From NCBI RefSeq assembly GCF_025370875.1, contig NZ_JAMXFD010000009.1:1-64000 (forward strand): 64,000 bases of DNA, given 5' to 3'. Origin of the DNA: Laspinema palackyanum D2c. Lineage in GTDB: Bacteria > Cyanobacteriota > Cyanobacteriia > Cyanobacteriales > Laspinemataceae. The notes beneath the pieces were generated by a model that was not told the DNA's origin, did no database searches, and worked only from the letters and a program-made list of their open reading frames with translations. The translations under genes were made by a program, and so were the position numbers. Of this stretch, positions 54,980-64,000 are shown piece after piece. How positions within the stretch are numbered: the stretch's first letter is position 1; each line of letters opens with the position of its first letter.

Positions 54980-56341
54980 TTATTTTTGCATTTCTTCGGC
55001 TTCACTCAGGACTGGATTAATATCAAACCACTCCTGATTACCGTCGCCATATTTTAATACAAACATAGAGCGAATAAGCATTTGATATTTTGAGTCTCCT
55101 ATTTTCACCATTTGGGAGGTTTTTACCTCACGTAACAACTCCCATTCTTCCTCATTAATTGCTGCTCTTAAGTCTTCTTTATAGGAATCAATGACCTTTT
55201 CTAAGGCTTGCCGCTTTAGAGGAAAAGAAAAATCCTCCCCTTCCATCACGCACCTGTATAATAAACCAGCTAAATTGCGGATATGACCTCCACTAATGCG
55301 GCATAATCTATCTAAGGCTTCAGCATTTTCAAAAACTAGCGAAATTGCCTCTAAACGCTGTTGTTCATCCAACTCAGGAAAGGCTTTGATGAGGACCAGT
55401 TGTCGTAAGCGTGCCATTCCCTCCTGATGTTCTTGACCCTCGCGCGATCGCACCGGCACCATTGGCAAAACTCTCAGTTCACCAAAGTGCTGAGTCAGCA
55501 TTTCATAATGATTGGAAAATACTAGGGAGATGGGTAGGGTATAAACTACATGACAATTTAGCTTTGTCAAATATTCTCCTTGGTCAACAAATAAATATTC
55601 AGTTTGTACTTGACCCCCGGGTAATCTAATGTTATAAATTCCGTCTAAACCCTCCCCTATCACAACTAATCCCTGTTTTCCTTGGGCTTTTATTTGGGTA
55701 ACCAGGGGTTCGATTAACTCCTGATTTATCGCTTCTATAAGTTCGCTTTTTTGGGAATTCCAAAATTGACTTAAAGGTTGATAAAAGAACGATTTTTTTT
55801 GAGAGTTTTTTATAACCTCTCTCATTTCTATACACCAAGTAAAAATATCTCCATCTTTTCCTAGTTTTAGCCGAACATTTTTTGAAATTGCTTCTTTTAT
55901 TTCTTCTTGAACGTCAAAATAGAAAATTTGCAAAGATTCTTGTAGAAATTTATTAAGTTTTTTGGGCGTCTTGATTTCTATTGTCTCCAAACTTTGGACA
56001 ATGCGACAGGCGATCGCCAGCCAAATATGGGCGATGGATACCTGAATCATATCCAAGTCTTCATAGGCTTCAAAATAAACCACATGAAACCCTGCCACTT
56101 CTAATTTATGTTTTAATCGTAGGAGTTCCGTTGATTTGCCTGAATCAATATAGCCTGTTAACACTGTGCAAGTTGGTTCGTGCTGCCCAGTAATAATGAT
56201 TTTATCATGAATTTTTTCAACTTCATTTCCAATAACCGGCGATAAATCTACATAATATTTACGGGCTTCTAAATCAAGGGGACTAACCCGCTTAGATACA
56301 ATATTAGTCACCTTATAAAATTCGATAAACTTACGTTCCAT
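54980..56341 (-). CDS. P-loop ATPase paralogue with altered Walker B
   Basis: The 453-residue protein aligns along its whole length with the ATPase at 53413: same N-terminal KYYVDLSPVIGNEVEK block, Walker A TGYIDSGKSTELLRLK, and SGGHIRNLAGLLYR in the lid. At the Walker B position it has GLVVIGEGLDGIYN instead of GLVAIVDNLDRLDN, so the first Asp is Glu and surrounding residues differ. The central part (about 150-215) is AT-rich and diverged. It may bind but not hydrolyse ATP, as a regulatory partner; this is inferred. The gene lies upstream of the pair on the same strand. Confidence 0.82.
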   Translation of the reverse strand: MERKFIEFYKVTNIVSKRVSPLDLEARKYYVDLSPVIGNEVEKIHDKIIITGQHEPTCTVLTGYIDSGKSTELLRLKHKLEVAGFHVVYFEAYEDLDMIQVSIAHIWLAIACRIVQSLETIEIKTPKKLNKFLQESLQIFYFDVQEEIKEAISKNVRLKLGKDGDIFTWCIEMREVIKNSQKKSFFYQPLSQFWNSQKSELIEAINQELIEPLVTQIKAQGKQGLVVIGEGLDGIYNIRLPGGQVQTEYLFVDQGEYLTKLNCHVVYTLPISLVFSNHYEMLTQHFGELRVLPMVPVRSREGQEHQEGMARLRQLVLIKAFPELDEQQRLEAISLVFENAEALDRLCRISGGHIRNLAGLLYRCVMEGEDFSFPLKRQALEKVIDSYKEDLRAAINEEEWELLREVKTSQMVKIGDSKYQMLIRSMFVLKYGDGNQEWFDINPVLSEAEEMQK

Positions 56342-56639
56342 TTTAGTTATTGCTGTATTATTGCGGTTTGCTTCAAGTAGTGAATCACCCCTGAGCTATT
56401 TTCAAGGGTGAGTTGCGTTATCTAATGAAAACCCTGAATTGGGTAAATTTCGGTGAGGTTGTGACGCTTCTGGTACTGGCAGGGTTTATCTCAAAGGCAA
56501 AGATGTTTTATAATAGTAAAATTGGACCCACAGGGGGAATCTGTAGCAACGGAAACCCATAAAAGCGCGATCGCTCTCAACTGAGGAATCGAGAGACGCG
56601 CCAAAGCAATCACAGTCGGCAGAAAAAGGAGCTTTAACG
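56342..56639. other. Divergent intergenic region upstream of gntK
   Basis: About 300 bases between the ATPase-paralogue gene (minus) and gntK (plus). It contains one hairpin-like CCCTGAGCTATTTTCAAGGG region and a site AAGGAG directly before gntK. No gene is supported. Confidence 0.4.
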
Positions 56640-57140
56640 GTGACCATTGTCATCATCATGGGAGTATCGGGTTCGGGGAAAACTACCGTCGGGAAGCGTC
56701 TGGCAGAGCAGTTAGGCTGGCAGTTTATGGATGCCGATGATTTACATTCCCCGGAAAATGTGGAGAAAATGAGTCGGGGAATTCCCTTGGATGAGAGCGA
56801 TCGCCACCCTTGGTTAATGGCAATGCGTCAACAAATCTCCGCTTGGTTACAGCAAGATAAAAATGTGGTGTTAGCTTGTTCGGCATTGAAGCAATCTTAT
56901 CGCGAAATTTTGGATTGTTCTTTGGAACCCATTAAGTTGGTTTATTTGAAGGGTTCCCAGGCAGTGATTCAGGAACGAATGCAGTCGCGAACAGACCATT
57001 TTATGCCAGCAGATTTGCTAAATAGTCAATTTGATGCGTTAGAAGAACCGACTCCCGATGAGGCGATTCATTTGGATGTTTCTTTACCCGTTTCTGAGTT
57101 GGTGGAACGGATTTCTAGTGTGGTGAAAGGGTCGGGATGA
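56640..57140 (+). CDS. gntK: Gluconokinase
   Basis: GntK phosphorylates gluconate to 6-phosphogluconate in the cytosol. The 166-residue protein has Walker A MGVSGSGKTTVGKRLAEQL, the substrate-binding DADDLHSPENVEKMSRGIPL followed by DESDRHPWL, and the ACSALKQSYREIL and SRTDHFMPADLLNSQFDALE motifs. The start is GTG 56640, with AAGGAG about 8 bases before. It is probably a single gene. Confidence 0.95.
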   Translation: MTIVIIMGVSGSGKTTVGKRLAEQLGWQFMDADDLHSPENVEKMSRGIPLDESDRHPWLMAMRQQISAWLQQDKNVVLACSALKQSYREILDCSLEPIKLVYLKGSQAVIQERMQSRTDHFMPADLLNSQFDALEEPTPDEAIHLDVSLPVSELVERISSVVKGSG

Positions 57141-57444
57141 GGGAGTTTGCAGGGGGATTTTAGATAGTTGATGGGGTTGGGGAGTGATCAGGAGGCAGAG
57201 TCTCCCAAATGCCAGGAGAGGGTGCCGTTGCTGCGATCGCCCGCTATTAAGCGACCCCAACCCCATCAAAATTGCGATCGGGGACAATCCCAATCCCAAA
57301 CCGATGAGATGCCTCAGATCCGCAGTCTGACTGGAAAATCACAGTAAAGTCGATTAGAACTGCCAAGGGGTGAATTCAGTGTCTCCATTGCCGAGATAAT
57401 AGAATGGTCTTTCCTTATCCGTGCAATGGAGACGAGAAACCCTT
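57141..57444. other. Intergenic region between gntK and phoD
   Basis: About 300 bases. No supported gene, repeat or terminator was seen. A purine-rich segment GAGACGAGAAAC just before the phosphatase start is a possible ribosome site. Confidence 0.35.
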
Positions 57445-59088
57445 ATGAATCCCCTGCTGAAGTTTTATGATCCTGAACAGCATCCTTGGCCGAATTCACC
57501 CTTAGAGCAAACCAGTATTCTCGGTCATACGACCCCCACCACGGTCCGTCTGTGGTTCCGGGTTTCTGAACCGGGGGAATACTGGTTAGTGGTGTCTTCT
57601 CGTCCCATTCCGACTCACGGAATTCCCTTATTGATTTTAGGCGATCGCCGTGAATATCAGTTACGCTTGACCACTCCGACTCAGACGGAAGAATTTTTCC
57701 CGGAAATCGTTCTCCCCGTCTCACTCACACCGGCAACCGACCTCACCGGGGTGATGGAACTGATGAACCTCACGCCGGATACTCGCTATTACTATGCATT
57801 ATTTGACCCCAATCGGGACTCTCCCTGGGAGTTGGGACATGAAGAACTTCTGTGGTTTCAGACCTTTCCGGAACATCCCAAAACCATCAATTTTGGCATC
57901 TATAGTTGTCATATGCCTTACGAAGGGCGGCAACTTGCCAATGTGGAAATGTGGAATCGATTTAATCAGGAACTCTCCCAGGTGAATGCGCGATTTGTGT
58001 TAGCAACGGGAGATCAAGTCTATGTGGATGGCAACCCTGAGTTGAGTATCTGGGAATGGTTGCGGAAGGTCAAATCCCAGAATCCGACTCGGGAGGATAT
58101 GATTACTTGGTATCGGGATATTTATCGGGGATATTGGGGAATTCCCGAAGTGCAGCAGATTTATCGGCGCTTTCCGATGTATATGATCTGGGATGATCAT
58201 GAAATTGTCGATGGATGGGGCTCTTATACTCCCGATGAACTAGCGGGATTGCTAGATAACTCCTGGCAACTGCGAAATAAGTCGCAACAATTACAGTTTG
58301 CTGAGGAAATGTTTGAGGCGGCGCGACAGGTGTATTGGGAATATGAACATTCTCATAATCCGGAGACGGATTTTATCAATAATCAGTTCGACTATGGATT
58401 TGATTGCGGGCGCTGTGGGTTTTATGTCTTAGATATGCGCGGAAATCGCAATTACAATCGCGAACATCATCGGTCATTAGGACTAAAACAGGGGCGTCGA
58501 TTTGAAGAATGGATGGCCCGTCAATATCAATCGGATGCCGAGGTTTTATTTATTGTCTCTCCTGTTCCAGTGGTTCATTTAAGTAGTTTTGTGATTAACC
58601 AAATTGACTTAAGTTTGTTTGGATATCAAGATGACCAACGGGACCATTGGGAACATCAAAGCAATTGGGATGAACGGAATCAATTGTTAAAGTTGGTCTT
58701 TGATTTTTCTCAAAAAATGCACAGACGGGTAATTTTTATTAGTGGGGATGTTCATATTGGGGCAGCATTTAAACTATCTCACCCCGATTTTCCTGGGGCC
58801 AAGGTTTTTCAGGTGACCTCCAGTGGAATTGCTTATGCCCATTTGAAGGAAATGGAACGGCGGATTTTGGAAATGTTAGTTAAACCGGAAGGAAATTTAG
58901 GCGATCGCCCGGAAAATATCCCCTATCATTTTGAAAATTTGGCGGTCTGTCGTTATAATAATTTTGGGATTCTTCGAGTTACGGAAGAGGAAATGGGAGG
59001 GATGGAAGTCTGCTTTGATTTGTTTGGGGGATATCGCGAAGAGAGTGGGGAACTGTCTTTGTTTAAAACGAGTATAAATCTGGCATAA
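57445..59088 (+). CDS. phoD: PhoD-like phosphatase/metallophosphoesterase
   Basis: From ATG 57445 the 547-residue protein has an N-terminal Ig-like domain (about 15-140, with TTVRLWFRVSEPGEYWLVV) and the PhoD catalytic domain: NFGIYSCHMPYEGRQL, ARFVLATGDQVYVDG (metal Asp), MYMIWDDHEIVDGWG (Asp/His) and FISGDVHIGAAFKL (His/Asp). It has no signal peptide, unlike exported PhoD proteins, so it is probably cytosolic. Substrate unknown; the family cleaves phosphomono- and diesters. The frame starting at GTG 57421 adds eight residues not expected. The last 8 codons are duplicated downstream. Confidence 0.88.
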   Translation: MNPLLKFYDPEQHPWPNSPLEQTSILGHTTPTTVRLWFRVSEPGEYWLVVSSRPIPTHGIPLLILGDRREYQLRLTTPTQTEEFFPEIVLPVSLTPATDLTGVMELMNLTPDTRYYYALFDPNRDSPWELGHEELLWFQTFPEHPKTINFGIYSCHMPYEGRQLANVEMWNRFNQELSQVNARFVLATGDQVYVDGNPELSIWEWLRKVKSQNPTREDMITWYRDIYRGYWGIPEVQQIYRRFPMYMIWDDHEIVDGWGSYTPDELAGLLDNSWQLRNKSQQLQFAEEMFEAARQVYWEYEHSHNPETDFINNQFDYGFDCGRCGFYVLDMRGNRNYNREHHRSLGLKQGRRFEEWMARQYQSDAEVLFIVSPVPVVHLSSFVINQIDLSLFGYQDDQRDHWEHQSNWDERNQLLKLVFDFSQKMHRRVIFISGDVHIGAAFKLSHPDFPGAKVFQVTSSGIAYAHLKEMERRILEMLVKPEGNLGDRPENIPYHFENLAVCRYNNFGILRVTEEEMGGMEVCFDLFGGYREESGELSLFKTSINLA

Positions 59089-59199
59089 ATGGGGAACCCC
59101 ACCCTAACCCGGACCTTGCTAAGGGGAGGGTACCGGAGGGGAATTGAAAACGAGTATAAATCTGGCATAAATGGGGAACCCCACCCTAACCCGGACCTT
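59065..59199. repeat. 53-base direct duplication of the phoD 3' end
   Basis: Bases 59065-59117, covering the last eight codons, the stop and 29 downstream bases, are repeated exactly at 59147-59199. The offset is 82 bases. A GGGAGGGTACCGGAGGGG segment lies between the two copies. It looks like a recent local duplication. Confidence 0.9.
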
Positions 59200-59225
59200 A
59201 GCAAAGGGAGGGTTAGGGTGGGGTT
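59177..59225. terminator. Strong hairpin between phoD and mutS
   Basis: AACCCCACCCTAACCC (59177-59192) pairs exactly with GGGTTAGGGTGGGGTT (59210-59225) around a 17-base loop, followed by CTTCCTC on plus. It lies between the convergent phoD and mutS genes. The stem is 16 bases without mismatch. It lacks a long T-run, so termination efficiency is uncertain. Confidence 0.6.
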
Positions 59226-59249
59226 CTTCCTCTAACATCCCAACCCCAT

Positions 59250-61913
59250 TTAAAAATCAAACATATCTAATTGTTCCGTCGATTCCGAGGAATTCACTCC
59301 CTCTTTCTTCGCCCCTTTGCGGAGTCCGACAGCAATTTTACTATGCTTTTCAATCTGACTCATCACCTCTTTTGCTCGTTGAATCACCACTGGGGGTAAC
59401 CCCGCTAACCGTCCTGCTTCAATGCCATAAGAACGGTCCGCGCCTCCGGGTTGGACTTGATGTAAAAACACGATTTCATCAGCTAATTCCCGGACCGTTA
59501 CTTGATAGTTGGCCACATTAGAAAGGATGGAGGCCAGTTCATTCATTTCATGATAATGGGTGGCGAAAATCGTGCGAGAGCGAATTTCTGTGGCTAAATA
59601 TTCGGCAACGGACCAAGCAATGGATAATCCATCAAAGGTGGCGGTTCCTCGGCCAATTTCATCGAGTAAAACTAGGGATTTAGGCGAGGCATGATTGAGA
59701 ATATTGGCGGTTTCATTCATTTCAACCATAAAGGTAGATTGACCTGTTGCTAAGTCATCTACTGCGCCAACTCGGGTGAAGATGCGATCGCAGATTCCTA
59801 AAGTGGCCGAACTTGCTGGAATAAAACTCCCCGTCTGCGCCAATAACTGAATTAATCCCACCTGCCGTAAATAGCAACTCTTGCCACTAGCATTGGGTCC
59901 AGTTAAAATAATTAAATCCGGCGCAAGGCGATGATCGCTTTCAGATTTGCCCGGATCTTCGGCATTCCCTAGTCGGGTGGAATTCGGCACAAATAATCCC
60001 GCTGGAATCGAATATTCTACCACGGGATGACGACCATTAGTAATTCTCAGGGTTCGATTTTCCACCATTTCAGGACGGCAATATCCCCGGTCGATCGCAA
60101 TTTCTGCTAACCCCGCTAACACATCGATCGCCGCGACTGCTTTGGCAACATTGCGAATCATTGCCGCATATTCTCCCACCTGCGATCGCAACTGGACGAA
60201 GAACTCATATTCTAATTTATTCAAATCCTCCTGTGCGGTCAGAATCCGTGATTCTCGTTCTTTCAACTCAGGCGTAATATACCGTTCTTCATTGGTCAAA
60301 GTTTGCCGTCGCACATAATCCGATGGTGCTTGTTCACTTTTTGACCGCGAAATACTAATATAATATCCAAAAGTCTTATTATATCCCACTTTCAAGGTAG
60401 AAATTCCCGTGCGTTCCCGTTCTCGCACTTCCAAATTGGCCAACCATTGCTGATCGCCTTCAACGAGCGATCGCATCTCATCCAACGCCTCATACACATT
60501 CGGACGAATTAACCCCCCATCGCTTAAATGTAGCGGCGGTGATTCCACAATCGCCCGTTTCAAGCGAACTGCTAATGCCTCTAGTTCTGATGACACCTGT
60601 TGTAAGGGTTTCAAATAGGGAGAATTCCCTTGTTGTGCCAAGGTGGAGAGTTCCGGCAATTTTGCCAAAGAATCGGCCAATGCGATTAAATCCCGGGCAT
60701 TTGCCGTACCCGAACCCGCCCGAACGGTGAGGCGTTCTAGGTCATAGATTTCTGATAACAACCTTTGAATTTCTTCACGCAGTTCCGTTTTTTGGACTAA
60801 TTCCTCCACCGTATCCTGTCGCGCTTGAATGCCTTTAATCTTCAGCAAAGGTTGCAAAATCCAACGCCGTAATGCTCTGCCACCCATTGCAGTTTTGGTG
60901 CGATCAATCGCCCATAACAACGATCCATAAAATGTGCCATCGCGGACCGTTTGGGTAATTTCTAAATTGCGGCGAGTTTGAGCATCAACAATTAAATAAT
61001 CCGCTAACGTATAACTGCGAACCAATTGCAGAGGAATCCGATTTTCCTTTTGAGTTGCTTCCAGATATTCCAATAATCCCCCTGCTGCACGCACGGCTAA
61101 GGGGAGATTTTCACATCCCACCCCCTCCAAACTACGGAGTTTGAAATACTGGAAAATCCGCTGCCGCGCTTCTACCAGGGTAAAAGGTTTTTGCGATCGC
61201 AGAGAATAGCAAAAGCAGGAAGGGAGATACTGGGAGAGATGTTGAGACTTTTCCCCCGGACGCAACAATGTACCAATATCCGGTGCATTGGTCGGAACTA
61301 GCACTTCCGATGGTTGCAGGCGCATTAACTCTTGTGCGAGATGCTCTAAATCTTCCGCTTGGGTGGTGAAAAATTCCCCCGTGGAAATATCTGTATAGGC
61401 CAATCCCCACTGATTTCCGGCCATGACGACTGCCGCTAAAAAGTTATTGGTGCGCGCTTTGAGCATTCCATCTTCTAGCAGTGTACCCGGGGTAATCACC
61501 CGAGTCACTTCGCGGCGGACTAATCCTTTCGCTTCTGCTGCATCTTCCACTTGATCGCACACGGCGACGGAGTAGCCTTTTTCTACCAATTGCATGGCAT
61601 AGCGTTCTAAGGCATGATGAGGGACACCCGTCATGGGGACTCGTCCCACATCTCCCCCTTGTTTACTGGTGAGGACTAATTCCAATTCTCGCGCCACGAC
61701 GATCGCATCCTGGAAAAAGGTTTCAAAGAAATCCCCCACGCGATACAACAGCAGGGAATGGGGATATTGATCCTTGATCTCCGCATAATGCCGATACATC
61801 GCCGAGAGGCGATCGCGATCGAGTTCTCGATAGTCAGCATTGGTAATATGGGTCTGGGTGGTTTTAATCCCAGTCATATCAGTCGGGGTAGATGCAGAGG
61901 GACGATCGCTCAT
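59250..61913 (-). CDS. mutS: DNA mismatch repair protein MutS
   Basis: MutS recognises mismatched DNA and starts repair. From ATG 61913 the 887-residue protein has the mismatch-binding motif in [17 protein letters not shown] (the F-x-E motif as FFETF), the connector and clamp domains, Walker [18 protein letters not shown], Walker [17 protein letters not shown] and [12 protein letters not shown]. The C-terminal QLDMFDF matches the beta-clamp-binding pentapeptide. The upstream frame to 62015 adds 34 residues that do not look like MutS; ATG 61913 or the methionine at 61877 are alternatives. The downstream hairpin is convergent. Confidence 0.96.
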   Translation of the reverse strand: MSDRPSASTPTDMTGIKTTQTHITNADYRELDRDRLSAMYRHYAEIKDQYPHSLLLYRVGDFFETFFQDAIVVARELELVLTSKQGGDVGRVPMTGVPHHALERYAMQLVEKGYSVAVCDQVEDAAEAKGLVRREVTRVITPGTLLEDGMLKARTNNFLAAVVMAGNQWGLAYTDISTGEFFTTQAEDLEHLAQELMRLQPSEVLVPTNAPDIGTLLRPGEKSQHLSQYLPSCFCYSLRSQKPFTLVEARQRIFQYFKLRSLEGVGCENLPLAVRAAGGLLEYLEATQKENRIPLQLVRSYTLADYLIVDAQTRRNLEITQTVRDGTFYGSLLWAIDRTKTAMGGRALRRWILQPLLKIKGIQARQDTVEELVQKTELREEIQRLLSEIYDLERLTVRAGSGTANARDLIALADSLAKLPELSTLAQQGNSPYLKPLQQVSSELEALAVRLKRAIVESPPLHLSDGGLIRPNVYEALDEMRSLVEGDQQWLANLEVRERERTGISTLKVGYNKTFGYYISISRSKSEQAPSDYVRRQTLTNEERYITPELKERESRILTAQEDLNKLEYEFFVQLRSQVGEYAAMIRNVAKAVAAIDVLAGLAEIAIDRGYCRPEMVENRTLRITNGRHPVVEYSIPAGLFVPNSTRLGNAEDPGKSESDHRLAPDLIILTGPNASGKSCYLRQVGLIQLLAQTGSFIPASSATLGICDRIFTRVGAVDDLATGQSTFMVEMNETANILNHASPKSLVLLDEIGRGTATFDGLSIAWSVAEYLATEIRSRTIFATHYHEMNELASILSNVANYQVTVRELADEIVFLHQVQPGGADRSYGIEAGRLAGLPPVVIQRAKEVMSQIEKHSKIAVGLRKGAKKEGVNSSESTEQLDMFDF

Positions 61914-62087
61914 GGGTTTATCCAGAATCCAAACAGAGGGTAAGCCGTTCGGCTTTTTATAGATGATAAACTGCTGCCATCCCCGATGTTCTAAAAACTT
62001 ACTGAAATCTGGCATGGGTTATGGGGGGAGGCGATCGGGATTGCTGGGAGTTGCGTTGGGTCCCCGATTCTTCTATGATCCAAAAAA

Positions 62088-62264
62088 CCCGCAGGCTGAA
62101 GCCTGGGGCTACACGGACAAAGCCTGTCCTGAGCTCCGTCGAAGGGCCCGCCTGCGCGGGCTGAAGAGTCTTGTTATACCCGATCCGGTTGTCAAAAGTT
62201 AGTTTTTTCTAGTAGCCTGCGAAGGCAGGCTTCGTCTGTGTAGCCCCAGGCTTCAGCCTGTGGG
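62088..62264. repeat. Family 3 inverted pair
   Basis: The left unit (62088-62163) contains CCCGCAGGCTGAAGCCTGGG and ends CCCGCCTGCGCGGGCT. The right unit (about 62212-62264) is its inverse, with GCCTGCGAAGGCAGGC. The two are separated by about 48 bases with GTTGTCAAAAGTTAGTTTTT. It lies between mutS and the TrmJ-like gene and provides the false upstream start of the latter (62260). Confidence 0.8.
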
Positions 62265-62310
62265 TAAGTGTAGCCTAAGCAGCATCCCCCCCACCCTGAG
62301 AATTCCCACC

Positions 62311-63084
62311 ATGAATGAAAGCGCATTAGCCAGAATTCGGATCGTGCTCGTAGAACCGGCTGGCCCCTTGAACGTGGGTTCAGTGGCCCGAGTGATGAAA
62401 AATATGGGGTTGTCTCAGTTAGTCTTGGTGAATCCCCAGTGCGATCGCCAGGATGAATGGGCGATTAAAATGGCCGTACATGGGGCAGATATTTTAGAAG
62501 CGGCCCAAATTGTCAACGAACTGCCAGAGGCCCTCGTGGGATGTCAACGGGCGATCGCAACCACCGGGCGATCGCGGTCCTTACCCACGGACTTAGAAAC
62601 CCCCCGAGTCGCCCTCCCCTGGCTATTAGAAACCCCCTCCGCCTTAATTTTTGGTCGGGAAGACCGAGGATTGAGCAACGATGAACTGAACTACGCCCAG
62701 CGATTCGTGCAAATTCCCGCCAGTCCCGAGTATCCTTCCTTAAACTTGGCCCAATCTGTCGCCGTTTGCGCCACCGAACTGTACCAACAGGCGACTGGAC
62801 TGGCAGAAGACAAAACCAGCATCCCGTCCCCCTTCATCAGCGCCAGTTCTAGCATTCCCACCGCCTCTTTGGAGGAATTAGAGGGATATTATCAACACTT
62901 AGAACGATTGCTCTTGGAAATTGGGTATCTTTATCCTCATACTGCCCCCCGGAGACTGGAAAAATTCCGACGGTTGTACAATCGTGCTCAATTATCCACT
63001 CAAGAAGTCGCCATGCTGCGGGGAATCTTGACACAAATGGAGTGGGCATTGTCCCAAGGCTCGGAGGTTGGTGATAGGCTATAG
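62311..63084 (+). CDS. trmJ: TrmJ-like tRNA/rRNA 2'-O-methyltransferase
   Basis: A SPOUT-class methyltransferase of 257 residues from ATG 62311, with MNESALARIRIVLVEPAGPL, NVGSVARVMKNMGLSQLVLV, ATTGRSRS and the knot segment ALIFGREDRGLSNDEL, then PSLNLAQSVAVCATELY. Members methylate position 32 of some tRNAs. The region 175-195 is a variable linker. The C-terminal helical region includes LEGYYQHLERLLLEIGYL. An upstream start at 62260 would lie within a repeat. Target RNA in this organism is inferred. Confidence 0.88.
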   Translation: MNESALARIRIVLVEPAGPLNVGSVARVMKNMGLSQLVLVNPQCDRQDEWAIKMAVHGADILEAAQIVNELPEALVGCQRAIATTGRSRSLPTDLETPRVALPWLLETPSALIFGREDRGLSNDELNYAQRFVQIPASPEYPSLNLAQSVAVCATELYQQATGLAEDKTSIPSPFISASSSIPTASLEELEGYYQHLERLLLEIGYLYPHTAPRRLEKFRRLYNRAQLSTQEVAMLRGILTQMEWALSQGSEVGDRL

Positions 63085-63289
63085 GCGTTAGAACCCTTGG
63101 ATAGAGAAATTCTCAAGCAACCCGGGTTCTGCCCCAAAATTTCGGCCCAAGGTTGTCCAAACGATCGCTAAAACAGTGCCTCAAGGGGTTACGATTGACG
63201 GTGCTGCGGGTAAAACTGAGCCTAAGAAATGGCACTTAGGGAGTCGGTTCGCCGAATAAGTAGCAAGAATGAAATAACAGGAGTGTGGT

Positions 63290-64000
63290 GTGGCTCAAAG
63301 GTCTCCAATTCGGTCATTTTTGTCGGTGGTGCCTTCGGAAAAAACGGAGTCTGGCGAACCGACAAAGCGGGTAAAAAAAACTAAAACCAAGACATCGGGG
63401 AAAAAAGCAACTAAATCCGCTTCCCGCAAATCTGCCCCCGGGACCCGTGGCGATCGCCCTTTGGAAGCGCCACCCCGGAACCCCAGAAAAACAGGATCCC
63501 CCATCCCGACCTTGGGTGATGGCGAACCGGCACAACCGGCACAATCTCGATCGGATCAGGCCCAACAACAGCAACAGTCTCAACAGTTAGCTGAACAATT
63601 GCGAATGGGCCGGGTCCCTCGTTCCCGGAACCAACCGGATTATGCCAGTTCGGAGAATCCCCGTCCTCCCCGTGGGTCAAAATCTCGCGATCGCCTTGCC
63701 GAACAAAGACCCTCTACCTCGACTCGTTCTACCTCCTTAAGTCGTCAGATGGCCCAGGAAGGAGCCGACTCTCCCCGGGAACGAGTGCCCGGGCGAAGAC
63801 CCCCAGATTCTGGGAATAAACCCCCCCGCAAGCGGACTCCCAAAGGGCAATCTAAACGCACTGCCGGGACTGCCTCCAAAACGAGCCTCCCCAAAACTAG
63901 AACCCGGAAAACTACCGAGAAGAAACCGAAAAACACCAAAATCTCGCCCCTGATTTATGGGGCGCGGTTGCTGATTCTTGGGGTTGGACTCGGGGTACTC
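63290..64000 (+). CDS. Basic, low-complexity N terminus of a membrane-anchored protein (partial)
   Basis: The GTG at 63290 is preceded by AGGAG (63279-63283) with 6-base spacing. The frame is open through the end of the window (237 codons). The first about 215 residues are rich in K, R, S, T, P and Q (including a QAQQQQQSQQ run), followed at about 220 by a hydrophobic TM start (SPLIYGARLLILGVGLGVL). This resembles cyanobacterial membrane-anchored serine hydrolases (class A beta-lactamase-like), whose long basic N terminus precedes such a helix. That identity is from memory and needs the missing part. Shadow frames on the minus strand are not real. Confidence 0.7.
   Translation, partial: MAQRSPIRSFLSVVPSEKTESGEPTKRVKKTKTKTSGKKATKSASRKSAPGTRGDRPLEAPPRNPRKTGSPIPTLGDGEPAQPAQSRSDQAQQQQQSQQLAEQLRMGRVPRSRNQPDYASSENPRPPRGSKSRDRLAEQRPSTSTRSTSLSRQMAQEGADSPRERVPGRRPPDSGNKPPRKRTPKGQSKRTAGTASKTSLPKTRTRKTTEKKPKNTKISPLIYGARLLILGVGLGVL

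Noticed and set aside
62260-62310. Upstream extension of the TrmJ-like gene
   Set aside because: It begins in a family 3 repeat; conserved sequence starts at ATG 62311.
63295-63939. Minus-strand frames in the last 700 bases
   Set aside because: They overlap a plus-strand frame that has a ribosome site, runs to the edge, and ends in a membrane helix; they are shadows of it.

Overview
The window comes from a cyanobacterium, most likely a filamentous, non-heterocystous one of the Oscillatoriales type. It holds nblA (phycobilisome degradation), cpcT (bilin lyase), sqdB and sqdX (sulfolipid), the bamA-lpxC-fabZ-lpxA-lpxB envelope cluster in its cyanobacterial order, and very many HIP1-type GCGATCGC octamers. 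No tRNA, rRNA, CRISPR array or intact insertion sequence was seen. The assignment rests on gene content and HIP1 only.

Layout. 1-3.6 kb is an accessory block: a putative graspetide operon on the minus strand (precursor, then ATP-grasp maturase) diverges from a STAND regulator. The shared intergenic region carries 10-bp-phased TTTAGTG repeats. 4.2-10.6 kb holds housekeeping and hypothetical genes: cysE, a secreted protein, a 52-residue membrane protein, a lone OppC-type permease, an AI-2E-type permease and an HD-domain protein. 11.1-16.5 kb is a two-gene RND efflux operon whose intergenic gap is filled by a palindromic repeat element. 16.7-19.6 kb has anmK, a hypothetical gene and a tandem Usp protein. 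20.4-21.7 kb has glbN and nblA on either side of a large repeat cluster.

22.4-33.4 kb is almost all on the minus strand: a PP2C phosphatase, an ABC1/UbiB kinase, two small proteins, then lpxB, lpxA, fabZ, lpxC, bamA and purC (listed by coordinate; transcription runs from purC to lpxB). 33.7-40.7 kb is on the plus strand and looks pterin-related: folB, a glycosyltransferase, a Nudix hydrolase, an NMT1/THI5-like ABC transporter, and an SDR plus an animal-like 6-pyruvoyltetrahydropterin synthase placed between the transporter genes. 40.7-47.9 kb carries a GAF-GAF-PAS adenylyl cyclase, sqdX, sqdB, cpcT and a DUF4926 protein.

48.0-56.3 kb is a second accessory block: two paralogous P-loop ATPases, one with a degraded Walker B, upstream of a 1796-residue STAND protein ending in 17 nearly identical WD40 repeats. 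56.6-64.0 kb has gntK, a PhoD-like phosphatase, mutS, a TrmJ-like methyltransferase and the start of a gene that leaves the window.

Intergenic DNA is rich in structured repeats, sorted here into families. Family 1 is a constant GTTCGTAGTAA-type tail with a variable short palindrome. Family 2 is a four-hairpin element of about 130 bp whose stems differ by compensating changes. Family 3 is a GCAGGC-type hairpin that occurs in inverted pairs. Family 4 is a GAAACCGGGTTTC palindrome. There are also two MITE-like elements of about 130-150 bp. Some elements are nested in others, and one supplies the last codons of lpxB.

The best candidates for undescribed biology are the graspetide/STAND divergon with its phased operator, the ATPase pair with the WD40 STAND protein, and the pterin/ABC-transporter neighbourhood.
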